Shown piece by piece: positions 1 through 6,936 of a stretch of DNA of 16,724 nucleotides. Made by a program: the position numbers and the translations under genes. The stretch covers positions 1 to 16,724 of the forward strand of contig CBFGTV010000071.1 in the NCBI GenBank assembly GCA_965652145.1, read 5' to 3'. Every line of letters starts with the position of its first letter. Position 1 is the stretch's first letter. Source of the stretch: CBFGTV01 sp965652145 (GTDB lineage: Bacteria; Bacillota; Clostridia; Peptostreptococcales; Natronincolaceae). The notes under the pieces were generated by a model that saw only the letters and a program-made list of their open reading frames with translations, ran no database searches and was not told the DNA's origin.

Positions 1-1
1 G

Positions 2-58
2 GACAAAAAACCGGTGAAAGATGCCCTTGAGTGGGTTTTCAGACACGCCCTAATATAA
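2..58 (+). CDS. 3' end of an unidentified gene (partial)
   Basis: Frame 2 is open from the window edge for 18 codons (ending ...EWVFRHALI) and stops at TAA 56-58. The reading is too short to assign a family, and an open stretch this short can occur by chance. It is reported only because no other gene covers this edge and the codon content looks protein-like. It would be convergent with the next gene. Confidence 0.3.
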   Translation, partial: DKKPVKDALEWVFRHALI

Positions 59-100
59 ATATTCAATACTTTATTGTCGTAAATTAATTCCCCAATAAAA

Positions 101-135
101 TTAGGAGGCAGATCATATTTATGTCTACCTCCTGG
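101..135 (-). terminator. Intrinsic terminator of the NlpC-like gene
   Basis: A ten-base-pair inverted repeat (103-112 with 124-133, one C/A mismatch) lies about 20 bases past the stop of the minus-strand gene. Read on the minus strand, the stem is followed by AATTTTATT, a modest U-tract. The + strand side is followed by an A-run instead, so the minus direction is favoured, although weak two-way action is possible. Confidence 0.65.
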
Positions 136-154
136 TTTGAAAAAAAACATTCAT

Positions 155-1219
155 TTACTGATATTCATTTACTGAGAGTACCCGACCAATATAAAGTTGG
201 TCTATTATGACATTACCATATTTGCTTCCATCACCTTTGGGAATATTAAAATACTCTTCATTATAGCTGATTCCATTGGTAGAGCCCTGGCTGGACCAAT
301 ATTTTAAGCCTACAATCTTTCCGTTATCCCGTATCCAATTAATAAAAATAACAGTGTGGCCCGTATGGTTCTCTCTGCTAAAGTCAATGATATCACCTGC
401 TTTAACCTCTTCTAAATTGGTAACAACTTTACCTAACCCATATTTTTCAATTACACGGGCCGCATTGTTTTGAGCCTTATTGCCATTGGCTACAAACCAC
501 CCAAGGGCAAAATCATAAAGTTCATTCCATGTCATGCCGTTAAAATCATCCTTTGGCAAGCCTAATTTTTCATTTCGATTCATCATGGCCTTAAAGAATA
601 CCTCGAAGGTAATTCCCACACAATGGCTGGCTTTGCTGCCGTTGGGATGGGCCTTTAAAAGTAATTGATCCTGATAATACAGGTTGGTTGTCACCCCATT
701 ATAATTTGCATAGTCATTATTCAATAGATAAGGATAATTGCCAGAAGAATAGGTTTTAATAACATCTAATATGTAGGAATTTAAATCCTGTTTTAAAAGC
801 TTATCCCTTTCTACCTCACCACGATTTACTGGCTCCACTGCTTTAGGCGGTATTTCCTTTTCAGGTGCTTTGTTTCCACTATCTGTTGACGGCGGTACCT
901 GAATATCTTCCTTTCCCTGAGGATCTTTTTCAGAATCCTTCTTTTCTTCCTCCTCTTTATTTTCCTCAAGGTCTTCTTCCTCTTCCCCAAGGTCTGATGC
1001 TTCTTCTTCCTCTTGTTCAGGATTTTCTTCAGCAGTTTCAAATTTACCATTTTGAAATTGATTTTGTTCTATGTAGCCTACTTCATCCATCTCTAGTAGA
1101 TAACTGGCCACCATAGGCTTTTCCAGGAACTGATGGTGCATACCATAAACTGCTATAGCTGATCCCAGCAGTGTACCACATATCGGTATCATCCATTTAA
1201 GATGCTTATTGATATTCAT
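155..1219 (-). CDS. Membrane-anchored acidic protein with NlpC/P60-like Cys/His hydrolase domain
   Basis: The protein has 354 residues. Residues about 7-27 form a hydrophobic anchor (WMIPICGTLLGSAIAVYGM) just after a short basic N-terminus, so the bulk is probably outside the membrane. Residues about 62-99 are a very Glu-rich linker, followed by a Pro/Lys stretch. The C-terminal ~200 residues carry SHCVGITFEVF with a candidate catalytic Cys200, then AGDIIDF and HTGHTVIFINW with candidate His288. That order and spacing resemble NlpC/P60 or CHAP cysteine peptidases/amidases of the cell wall. The start is the ATG at 1217-1219, 8-9 bases after AAAGGA. An upstream in-frame TTG at 1253-1255 would add 12 residues but has no obvious ribosome site. 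It has its own terminator and appears monocistronic. The domain call rests on motifs only; the substrate is unknown. Confidence 0.6.
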   Translation of the reverse strand: MNINKHLKWMIPICGTLLGSAIAVYGMHHQFLEKPMVASYLLEMDEVGYIEQNQFQNGKFETAEENPEQEEEEASDLGEEEEDLEENKEEEEKKDSEKDPQGKEDIQVPPSTDSGNKAPEKEIPPKAVEPVNRGEVERDKLLKQDLNSYILDVIKTYSSGNYPYLLNNDYANYNGVTTNLYYQDQLLLKAHPNGSKASHCVGITFEVFFKAMMNRNEKLGLPKDDFNGMTWNELYDFALGWFVANGNKAQNNAARVIEKYGLGKVVTNLEEVKAGDIIDFSRENHTGHTVIFINWIRDNGKIVGLKYWSSQGSTNGISYNEEYFNIPKGDGSKYGNVIIDQLYIGRVLSVNEYQ

Positions 1220-1274
1220 TTTTCCATTCCTTTCACTGCTTTTTAATGGTTCCAATCAACAAATCCCTAGCCCT

Positions 1275-1303
1275 ATTATACAAAATTCAGAGGATGGTTT
1301 ACA
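1275..1303 (-). promoter_or_regulatory. Candidate promoter of the NlpC-like gene
   Basis: On the minus strand a perfect TATAAT (1275-1280) stands 17 bases after TGTAAA (1298-1303), a poor -35 box. Transcription would start about 50 bases before the ATG at 1219. The -10 is convincing and the -35 is weak. Confidence 0.45.
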
Positions 1304-1401
1304 TAAGAAATAATTAGTAACCTTAGATATAATTACCACCAATGAATAAAAAGCATACAAATAAGATAACATAAGAATAATTTTATATATTTCCCTTGAA
1401 T

Positions 1402-1438
1402 TTGGTATCATGATATGGTAAGCTATGTTAAATATAAA
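1402..1438 (+). promoter_or_regulatory. Candidate promoter of the tyrS T-box leader
   Basis: The AT-rich stretch just before the T-box leader contains TTGGTA (1402-1407) and TATGTT (1424-1429) with a 16-base spacer. TATAAA at 1433-1438 is an alternative -10. Either would place the transcript start close to the base of leader stem I at about 1450. The boxes are imperfect, so position supports the call more than sequence does. Confidence 0.4.
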
Positions 1439-1447
1439 ATATATGGC

Positions 1448-1672
1448 AATGAAGGGTTTTAGTAGTCCCCATGGTTACTAATTAGAGAGTAGATCGGCTG
1501 GTGAAAGATCTATAGCACATGAAGGGATGAATTACAGCCTGGAGCTTCGAGGTGAAAAGCCTCGACGGTTTCCCATCCGTTATGATGGGCTAGAGGCATT
1601 TATTTAAACAATGCGAATTAAGGTGGTACCACGGGTCTTTCTCGTCCTTTTTGGAGAGAAGGGCCCTTTTTT
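1448..1672 (+). ncRNA. T-box riboswitch leader, tyrosine type
   Basis: This leader senses uncharged tRNA-Tyr and controls read-through into tyrS. The T-box motif AGGTGGTACCACG is at 1621-1633. Stem I can be drawn from GAAGGGTT (1451-1458) with AGCCT and CTTC (1536-1548), and an upper helix GTCCC/GGGAT (1465-1469 with 1524-1528). The specifier loop between them has AGTA (1461-1464) on one side and GAATTACA on the other. It presents TAC at 1533-1535, a tyrosine codon, followed by the usual purine. AGAGAG and GGTGAAAG apical elements are present in stem I. Two further hairpins are seen: CGAGG/CCTCG (1548-1564) and CCCATC/GATGGG (1572-1589, loop containing the common CCGTTA). The pairing was done by eye. 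Confidence 0.93.
1633..1672 (+). terminator. Regulated terminator of the tyrS T-box
   Basis: GGGTCTTTCTC (1633-1643) pairs with GAGAAGGGCCC (1656-1666), including some G-U pairs, and is followed by TTTTTT (1667-1672). Its 5' side abuts the T-box motif, so forming the antiterminator on the tRNA acceptor end would exclude it, as in other T-box leaders. It lies about 70 bases before the tyrS ATG. Confidence 0.88.
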
Positions 1673-1742
1673 ATAATCTAGTTGGAAAGTGCTCCTTAAA
1701 ATTAAAAGAGACTTTCCCCAAACGCTATAGGAGGTTGAGTCA

Positions 1743-2969
1743 ATGGAAAATGTATTTGATATTTTAAAGGAAAGAGGCTTTATTCAGCAAACCACCCATG
1801 AGGAAGAAATCAAAGACCTTTTGGGAAAAGGGCCTGTCACCTTTTATATTGGCTTTGATCCCACTGCCGACAGCCTGCATGTAGGACATTTTCTTCAGGT
1901 AGTTGCCATGGCCCACTTACAAAGGGCAGGACATAAACCGATCTTTTTAATTGGCGGCGGTACAGCCATGGTGGGTGACCCGTCGGGCCGAACTGATATG
2001 AGAAAAATGCTAACCCCCGAAGAAATACAGCATAATGGGCAATGTTTTGTGGAGCAAACCAGTAACTTTTTGGACTTTTCAGAGGGTAAGGCGGTTTTAG
2101 CCAATAATGCTGATTGGCTGTCAGGCTTAAATTATGTTTCCTTTTTACGAGAAATTGGAAGGCACTTTTCCGTTAACCGTATGCTGACGGCTGAATGCTT
2201 TAAAAGCAGAATGGAAAAGGGGCTGTCCTTCCTGGAATTTAACTATATGATTATGCAGGCCTACGATTTCCTGGAGCTTCATAGAAGATACGGCTGCCGC
2301 CTGCAATTGGGCGGCGACGACCAATGGTCAAACATTATTGCGGGGGCTGACTTAATCAGGCGAGTAGAGGGTGAAGCTGCCTATGGTATGACCTTTACCC
2401 TTCTAACCACCAGTGAAGGCAAAAAAATGGGTAAAACCCAATCCGGGGCCATTTGGCTAAATCCAGAAAAAACATCGCCCTTTGAATTCTACCAATACTG
2501 GAGAAATGTAGACGACAGGGATGTTGAACGGTGTTTGGCCCTGTTGACCTTTATTCCAATGGACGAGGTTCGCCGCCTAAGTGCTTTGGAAGGGGCAGAA
2601 ATTAATCAAGCCAAAGAAATTCTAGCCTTTGAGGTCACTAAACTGGTACACGGAGAAGAAGAAGCCACCAAGGCCCAGGAGGCAGCCAGAGGTTTATTTG
2701 GAAGGGGTTCTCTGGGAGGCTCTGTACCCACCACTGAAATTTCCTCCGCCGAATTTTCTGAAGGAATAGATATTTTAAACCTGTTAATCAAAACAGGTCT
2801 GGCCTCCTCCCGGGGAGAAGGCCGAAGGCTCATTCAGCAGGGTGGCCTCACCATAGATGATGAAAAGATAGATGATTTTAATTTGGTTTTAGGATTAAAG
2901 GACTTTAAGGATGGCTCAATAATGCTTAAAAAGGGGAAAAAGGGCTACCATCAGGTAAAGCTAGTCTAG
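1743..2969 (+). CDS. tyrS: Tyrosyl-tRNA synthetase
   Basis: This cytosolic class Ic aminoacyl-tRNA synthetase charges tRNA-Tyr with tyrosine using ATP. The protein has 408 residues, a usual bacterial TyrRS length. The HIGH motif appears as HVGH (46-49) after GFDPTADSL, the tyrosine-pocket segments YMIMQAYDF (168-176) and GGDDQWSNI (190-198) are intact, and the KMSKS loop is KMGKT (228-232). The C-terminal ~65 residues (RRLIQQGGLTIDDEKI) look like an S4 RNA-binding domain. AGGAGG at 1729-1734 lies eight bases before the ATG. The T-box leader makes expression depend on uncharged tRNA-Tyr, and an intrinsic terminator follows directly, so it is a one-gene unit. Confidence 0.97.
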   Translation: MENVFDILKERGFIQQTTHEEEIKDLLGKGPVTFYIGFDPTADSLHVGHFLQVVAMAHLQRAGHKPIFLIGGGTAMVGDPSGRTDMRKMLTPEEIQHNGQCFVEQTSNFLDFSEGKAVLANNADWLSGLNYVSFLREIGRHFSVNRMLTAECFKSRMEKGLSFLEFNYMIMQAYDFLELHRRYGCRLQLGGDDQWSNIIAGADLIRRVEGEAAYGMTFTLLTTSEGKKMGKTQSGAIWLNPEKTSPFEFYQYWRNVDDRDVERCLALLTFIPMDEVRRLSALEGAEINQAKEILAFEVTKLVHGEEEATKAQEAARGLFGRGSLGGSVPTTEISSAEFSEGIDILNLLIKTGLASSRGEGRRLIQQGGLTIDDEKIDDFNLVLGLKDFKDGSIMLKKGKKGYHQVKLV

Positions 2970-2985
2970 ATTTTATATTATAAAG

Positions 2986-3022
2986 AAACCACAGCAAAAA
3001 AGATATTCTGCTGTGGTTTTTT
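2986..3022 (+). terminator. Intrinsic terminator of tyrS, probably bidirectional
   Basis: AAACCACAGCA (2986-2996) pairs perfectly with TGCTGTGGTTT (3009-3019), and the T-run continues to 3022. On the minus strand the same stem is followed by TTTCTTTATAAT. It could therefore also end the convergent DUF362 transcript, whose stop is 10 bases away. Confidence 0.92.
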
Positions 3023-3031
3023 GTAAAAAAA

Positions 3032-3964
3032 TTATTGATTCCCATGTATACCTTTTAATTGATTGTTTTTATCTATTGTAATTGCTTCCCCATAGGCCGC
3101 CACGGTGAAAATTCGCTCTGCTTCCTCAAGGGCTATACCCTTAATTTCCATTTTTTTTGGGTCTACCTCACCTTGAGCCTGCTGATACAGTTCGTAGAGG
3201 TAGTGAATGGCCTGGGGTAAAAATCCCATGAGCCTGGCCCCAATGGCATCTGCCGCCAGGGCATCGGTGGAGGCTATCACTAGACCATTGGTATTAACAG
3301 CCTTTCCTTCCGATGGTCCTGTACCAATCATGGCCTTATCTACACTAACTATGGCCAAATCTGCGGGGATTTTTTTAGTCATGGCAGCGATGAAGCCATG
3401 GAGGTCTTCATGGATTCCCAGTTGCTTTTTAGGAAAACCATGGACACTGGCAGGGGGCCAGGCCAGGGCTATATTTTTAATAGCAGCACTGATGGTTGCT
3501 TCCTCGTGCTGCTTTAATTGCGTAAAGCTAATCAGCACATCACATTCTGTTACTAATTGATGAATGGGTGTTTCCTGAATAATATGATGCTCCAGCTTAA
3601 GGGGCACAAAGGGGCCATAGTTTAAATCTACAAATTCCACAGCTTCTTCCTGTATTATCCGGTCATAGCCAACGCTTTTAAAAACATTTGAAGTTTCTTC
3701 TCCTCCTGAGCCCACCGCCACAGTAATTTTCTTTGGCTGCCGCTTCTTCACAAATTGAATCAGCTCCCGAAGGGTTTCCGGCCCCACCACAACCGCCTGT
3801 TGAGGGGCCATTGACTTAACCCAGTTGGGGGTAATGACCACTCGATCCCCCGGCTTAAAGATTTCTTCCAGGGGTAAAAGCTCAAGGGCCTCCCTTAGAG
3901 ATTGCTGTTCCTCCTGGGCCTTTATGATACTCACCACGGGCCGATTTACACGTCTTGTTTTCAT
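3032..3964 (-). CDS. DUF362-family protein, no ferredoxin domain
   Basis: The protein has 310 residues. It matches the DUF362 pattern: KPGDRVVITPNWV near the N-terminus, AVGSGGEET, the central CDVLISFTQLKQHEEATISAAIKNI block, and DLAIVSVDKAMIGTGPSEGKAV followed by STDALAADAIGARLMGF. DUF362 proteins often carry a 4Fe-4S ferredoxin-like segment; here there is only one obvious cysteine (in ECDVLIS), so no cluster is expected. The biochemical role of the family is poorly defined and I do not assign one. The start is the ATG at 3962-3964, which follows GGAGGG with good spacing. Extending the frame upstream to 4054 would run through the neighbour's terminator hairpin and lacks a ribosome site. No membrane segment or signal is seen. 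Confidence 0.8.
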   Translation of the reverse strand: MKTRRVNRPVVSIIKAQEEQQSLREALELLPLEEIFKPGDRVVITPNWVKSMAPQQAVVVGPETLRELIQFVKKRQPKKITVAVGSGGEETSNVFKSVGYDRIIQEEAVEFVDLNYGPFVPLKLEHHIIQETPIHQLVTECDVLISFTQLKQHEEATISAAIKNIALAWPPASVHGFPKKQLGIHEDLHGFIAAMTKKIPADLAIVSVDKAMIGTGPSEGKAVNTNGLVIASTDALAADAIGARLMGFLPQAIHYLYELYQQAQGEVDPKKMEIKGIALEEAERIFTVAAYGEAITIDKNNQLKGIHGNQ

Positions 3965-4021
3965 ATGATTCCCTCCTCTTTTTATTAATATTTTCCAGGA
4001 AGAGGGCATACCATACACAAA

Positions 4022-4043
4022 CCCCGGAAAAGTTCTTCCGGGG
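4022..4043 (-). terminator. Hairpin terminator after the 5'-nucleotidase gene
   Basis: A perfect 8-base-pair stem, CCCCGGAA/TTCCGGGG with a six-base loop, lies 18 bases past the minus-strand stop. The following bases on that strand are TTTGTGTAT, a short U-tract. It may be leaky and allow some read-through into the DUF362 gene. Confidence 0.65.
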
Positions 4044-4061
4044 CCTGTAGACAATTGGCCT

Positions 4062-5792
4062 TTATTTGATTGGAATCAGGATTTCCTGACCGGGGAAAAT
4101 TAAGTTTGGATTGGCCAATTGATTAATTTCCTGTAGTTCTTCCCAGGTTAAACCATATCGAGGGGCAATTTTTGATAGCCAGTCCCCCGGCTGTACGATA
4201 TAAATAATCCTATCGTTTTTCTCCTCTAATTTCACCGGAAGGTTAATTTCTATTTCCTGGGAAACTGCCTTAATTCGTCCCTCTGTTTGGGGCGATACGA
4301 CACCTTTTTTCTGAATATACTCAATCAAGGCTTCATCCATGGCCATATATTTTCTAACGGTAGGTGCTTTCGCCAGCCAGCTATAGCCATCGCCGCCGGC
4401 GGCCAGAAAATCATTAGTGGCCAATAAGTACTCCCGCTCAAGGTCGAGGGCCTCACCATTTACTTGGATATTTGTGATTCTGTCTCCAGCCGGCCTGCTC
4501 AAATCAATAATGAAGGTCATTCCTGCCACATGGGGAAAGGCTCCCTTTAACTCTGGGTAGGCATCGGTTCCATGCTCTAGCATTGCTTTAAGATCGGCAC
4601 CCTTAACCCTTTTCGTTTCGATGGAATTTCCAAAGGGAAATACAGAGATAATGTCACCCCTTGTAATATCCCCCGCTGCAATGGAGCCCCTGATTCCGCC
4701 GCCATTGGTCAGGGCAATTTCTGCTCCTGTCACCTCTAAAAATACATCTGTCAACAGATTCCCTAAATTGGTTTCCCCCTTACGTACCAGCTCCCTTTCA
4801 CCATCCAGGTGAAAACTGGCTTTTCCAATGATCTCTGACAGAATTTTTTCCTGCTCCGTTTCAATCTCACTGATTTTAGCCATCACTTCGGCTTTTTCTG
4901 CTACACCTGCTGCATCTTCCTTGGAAATTAATCTAGCCTGCCGATCAACGACTTTTCCATTTTCCACCGTTATATCTACTATGCCCAGGTATTTCCCATA
5001 TTCTCCAGCACTGACAATTAGGCTGTTTCCTGTTTGAAGCCCCTTTTCCAAAATGGAATGGCTGTGGCCGTCTATAAACAGGTCAATTCCATCCACTGCC
5101 TCAAGTACCTTAATACTGGTATCAACACTTTCCTTATCAATTCCCAGGTGGCCCAGGGCAATAATAATGTCACTTTGATCCTTAAGGGTATCTACCATGG
5201 TCTTGGCCGTTTCCACCGGGTCTACAAAGGTTAAACCCTCTACTCCCTTTGGATGGGACTTCACTAAGGTTTCTGGGGTAGCCAGACCAAAGATTGCAAT
5301 TTTAATACCCGCTATTTCTTTAATCGTGTAGGGTGGTAATAGATTTGATCCATCTGCCTTTAGTACATTGGCGGCCAAAATAGGAAACTGCGCCATTTGT
5401 TCCAGTTCAACCAGCCGCTCCTGTCCATAATTGAAATCATGATTTCCGGCAGTCATGGCATCATAGCCAATTAAATTCATTAATTGAAGGATGCTTTCCC
5501 CCTCTACCATGGTGGCGACGGGCAAGCCATGAACTGTATCACCGGCATCCAATAAAAGGGTGTTGGGATTGGCCTCTTTTAATTCGTCTACCAGGGCTGC
5601 AATTTTACCAAAGCCCATTCCGTCAAAATCTGCTTCCACCACACGACCGTGAAGGTCGTTAGTATGGACGATGGTAATATGGACGGTTTCTTCCCCAGCC
5701 CCAAAAACCATTACAGAACCAAGGCTTGTTAAAAGCAAAGTTAAAACTAAAAATACCGATAGTATCCCGAGCTTTGAATATTCTCTCCTCAT
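4062..5792 (-). CDS. Secreted 5'-nucleotidase-family phosphoesterase with C-terminal LysM
   Basis: This 576-residue protein belongs to the UshA/YfkN type of metal-dependent 5'-nucleotidases, which release phosphate from nucleotides or related esters outside the membrane. A signal peptide covers residues 1 to about 32 (basic MRREYSK, then a long hydrophobic core). The metallophosphatase domain shows HTNDLHGR (43-50), DAGDTVHG (82-89), GNHDFNYG (116-123), LGHLG (213-217) and DGHSHS (241-246). The 5'-nucleotidase C-terminal domain shows NGGGIRGSI (363-371) and NDFLAAGGDGY (460-470). Residues about 529-575 (IYIVQPGDWLSKIAPRYGLTWEE... LIFPGQEILIP) form a LysM peptidoglycan-binding repeat that would hold the enzyme at the cell wall. 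GAGGAGG precedes the ATG. The gene is probably monocistronic. The exact substrate cannot be read from sequence. Confidence 0.9.
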   Translation of the reverse strand: MRREYSKLGILSVFLVLTLLLTSLGSVMVFGAGEETVHITIVHTNDLHGRVVEADFDGMGFGKIAALVDELKEANPNTLLLDAGDTVHGLPVATMVEGESILQLMNLIGYDAMTAGNHDFNYGQERLVELEQMAQFPILAANVLKADGSNLLPPYTIKEIAGIKIAIFGLATPETLVKSHPKGVEGLTFVDPVETAKTMVDTLKDQSDIIIALGHLGIDKESVDTSIKVLEAVDGIDLFIDGHSHSILEKGLQTGNSLIVSAGEYGKYLGIVDITVENGKVVDRQARLISKEDAAGVAEKAEVMAKISEIETEQEKILSEIIGKASFHLDGERELVRKGETNLGNLLTDVFLEVTGAEIALTNGGGIRGSIAAGDITRGDIISVFPFGNSIETKRVKGADLKAMLEHGTDAYPELKGAFPHVAGMTFIIDLSRPAGDRITNIQVNGEALDLEREYLLATNDFLAAGGDGYSWLAKAPTVRKYMAMDEALIEYIQKKGVVSPQTEGRIKAVSQEIEINLPVKLEEKNDRIIYIVQPGDWLSKIAPRYGLTWEELQEINQLANPNLIFPGQEILIPIK

Positions 5793-5906
5793 GTTATTTC
5801 CTCCTCACCTATAAATTTTTGACACATAATACCTATTCTTTACAAGGGTCTACTATCCTGCCAAGTTTACAAAAATTTTACATGTCGTTAAAATATTAAC
5901 TAACTA

Positions 5907-5947
5907 AAAAGAGCCTGGTATATTATTTAGTATTACCAGACTCTTTT
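5907..5947 (-). terminator. Terminator of the Cof-type phosphatase gene
   Basis: AAAAGAGCCTGGTA (5907-5920) pairs with TACCAGACTCTTTT (5934-5947), with one C/A mismatch and a 13-base loop. It lies 17 bases past the stop of the minus-strand HAD gene. The minus-strand 3' side reads CTCTTTTTAGTTAG, so the U-tract is part of the stem. Confidence 0.75.
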
Positions 5948-5963
5948 ACTGTTACTGTTGTTT

Positions 5964-6797
5964 TTATTCGGTAGCATTTAAAACATACTTTTCAATACCA
6001 AGGGCTACTCCATCCAGATCATTGTTAGCCGTTACATAGGTGGCCCTTTGTTTAATGGCTTCATCACTGTTTCCCATGGCCACAAAGGTACCAGCAAATT
6101 CTGCCATAGATAAATCGTTATAGTTATCGCCAAAGGCAATCACTTGATCAAGACCAATACCATAAATGTCAGCCATCTGTTTAAGGGCCTGTCCCTTTGA
6201 AACCCCTAGGTTCATAATTTCAAGGTTATTATACCAGGATTTATTCAGCTCGATGGTTTTAATCTGCTGAAACAAGGGTTTGAGGGCTTCAAGCCTTTCC
6301 TGACGATGATCAACAATTACGAACTTTAATACATCAATGGGATTTTCCTTTAAATACTCACCGGCATCTTTAATTTTTTCGAATTGCAGGGTACTATCTA
6401 TTCTTTCTCGGCTCCCCCAATAGTATTCCTCAAGATAAGTGGCCCAGCCCTGTTCAACGTACAGCTTTTCTTGATCATAAAAATGAAAATAGACCTGTTC
6501 CTGTTGACAGATATTGATGACTTCAAGGGAATCCTTTAAATTAATGGTGTCTTGAAACAAGACCTCATTGGTTATATGATTACGGATTAAAGCCCCATTG
6601 CACGCTATAATAGGTGTTTCGATTCCCAATAGCTCTGCATAGACCCTGGCAGAGGTAAAAACCCGGCCAGTGGCAATTACAACCTTTACACCCTTTTCTA
6701 TGGCCTGCTTTAGAGCCCTTTGATTCCTTTCACTTACTTCATTTTGGCTGTTAAGTAAGGTTCCATCCATGTCTACGGCAATTAATTGATATTTCAT
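5964..6797 (-). CDS. Cof-type HAD-superfamily phosphatase
   Basis: The protein has 277 residues, typical of the Cof/YcsE-like class IIB HAD hydrolases, which dephosphorylate sugar phosphates, flavin mononucleotide or other small phosphorylated metabolites in the cytosol. All four motifs are present: I, DMDGTLL with nucleophile Asp9 and acid/base Asp11; II, ATGR (42-45); III, Lys201 in SKGQAL; IV, GDNYNDLSM (223-231) with metal-binding Asp224 and Asp228. The region between motifs II and III is the C2 cap. AAGGAGGAG stands before the ATG. It is divergent from the PerR-like gene, so the 139-base gap between them should hold both promoters. The substrate is not predictable from sequence. Confidence 0.9.
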   Translation of the reverse strand: MKYQLIAVDMDGTLLNSQNEVSERNQRALKQAIEKGVKVVIATGRVFTSARVYAELLGIETPIIACNGALIRNHITNEVLFQDTINLKDSLEVINICQQEQVYFHFYDQEKLYVEQGWATYLEEYYWGSRERIDSTLQFEKIKDAGEYLKENPIDVLKFVIVDHRQERLEALKPLFQQIKTIELNKSWYNNLEIMNLGVSKGQALKQMADIYGIGLDQVIAFGDNYNDLSMAEFAGTFVAMGNSDEAIKQRATYVTANNDLDGVALGIEKYVLNATE

Positions 6798-6820
6798 GAA
6801 ACTCCTCCTTGTAAAATTGG

Positions 6821-6841
6821 ATTTAAAAAATTATTTTAAAT
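6821..6841. repeat. AT-rich perfect inverted repeat upstream of the HAD gene
   Basis: ATTTAAAA (6821-6828) and TTTTAAAT (6834-6841) are perfect inverted copies around five bases. It lies 24 bases before the HAD start codon. It could be an operator or merely AT-rich promoter DNA. Confidence 0.4.
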
Positions 6842-6859
6842 TTTTCTTTTCGGTATGGA

Positions 6860-6888
6860 TTGACAATTTCTTAACATTGTCTTATAAT
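6860..6888 (+). promoter_or_regulatory. Consensus sigma-A promoter of the PerR-like gene
   Basis: TTGACA (6860-6865) and TATAAT (6883-6888) are both perfect consensus boxes with the ideal 17-base spacer. The start would be near 6895, leaving a leader of about 40 bases. The spacer holds the inverted repeat described separately, so this strong promoter may be repressed. Confidence 0.92.
6862..6881. promoter_or_regulatory. Candidate operator in the PerR-like promoter
   Basis: GACAAT (6862-6867) and ATTGTC (6876-6881) form a perfect inverted repeat with an eight-base centre. It begins inside the -35 box and ends just before the -10 box. A repressor bound here would block polymerase. It does not match the known B. 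subtilis PerR box (TTATAATNATTATAA) closely. Autoregulation by the downstream protein is an inference from Fur-family habits. Confidence 0.45.
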
Positions 6889-6936
6889 GTAAACAGAATC
6901 GTAAATAATAATATTTATTTTTTAGGCGGTGAATAA

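Noticed and set aside
276..473. Open frame on the + strand opposite the NlpC-like gene
   Set aside because: It is a shadow of the minus-strand coding sequence, with no ribosome site and no recognisable protein features.
826..1116. Open frames on both strands over the Glu-rich segment
   Set aside because: They arise from the low-complexity GAA/GAG tract read in other frames; their Lys/Arg-rich or Leu/Pro-rich products are artefacts.
3965..4054. N-terminal extension of the DUF362 protein
   Set aside because: It would run through the neighbour's terminator hairpin and has no ribosome site, while the ATG at 3964 has an excellent one.
6880..6930. Zur-box-like ATCGTAA after the -10 of the PerR-like gene
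   Set aside because: Only one half-site resembles the box; the expected inverted second half is not present.
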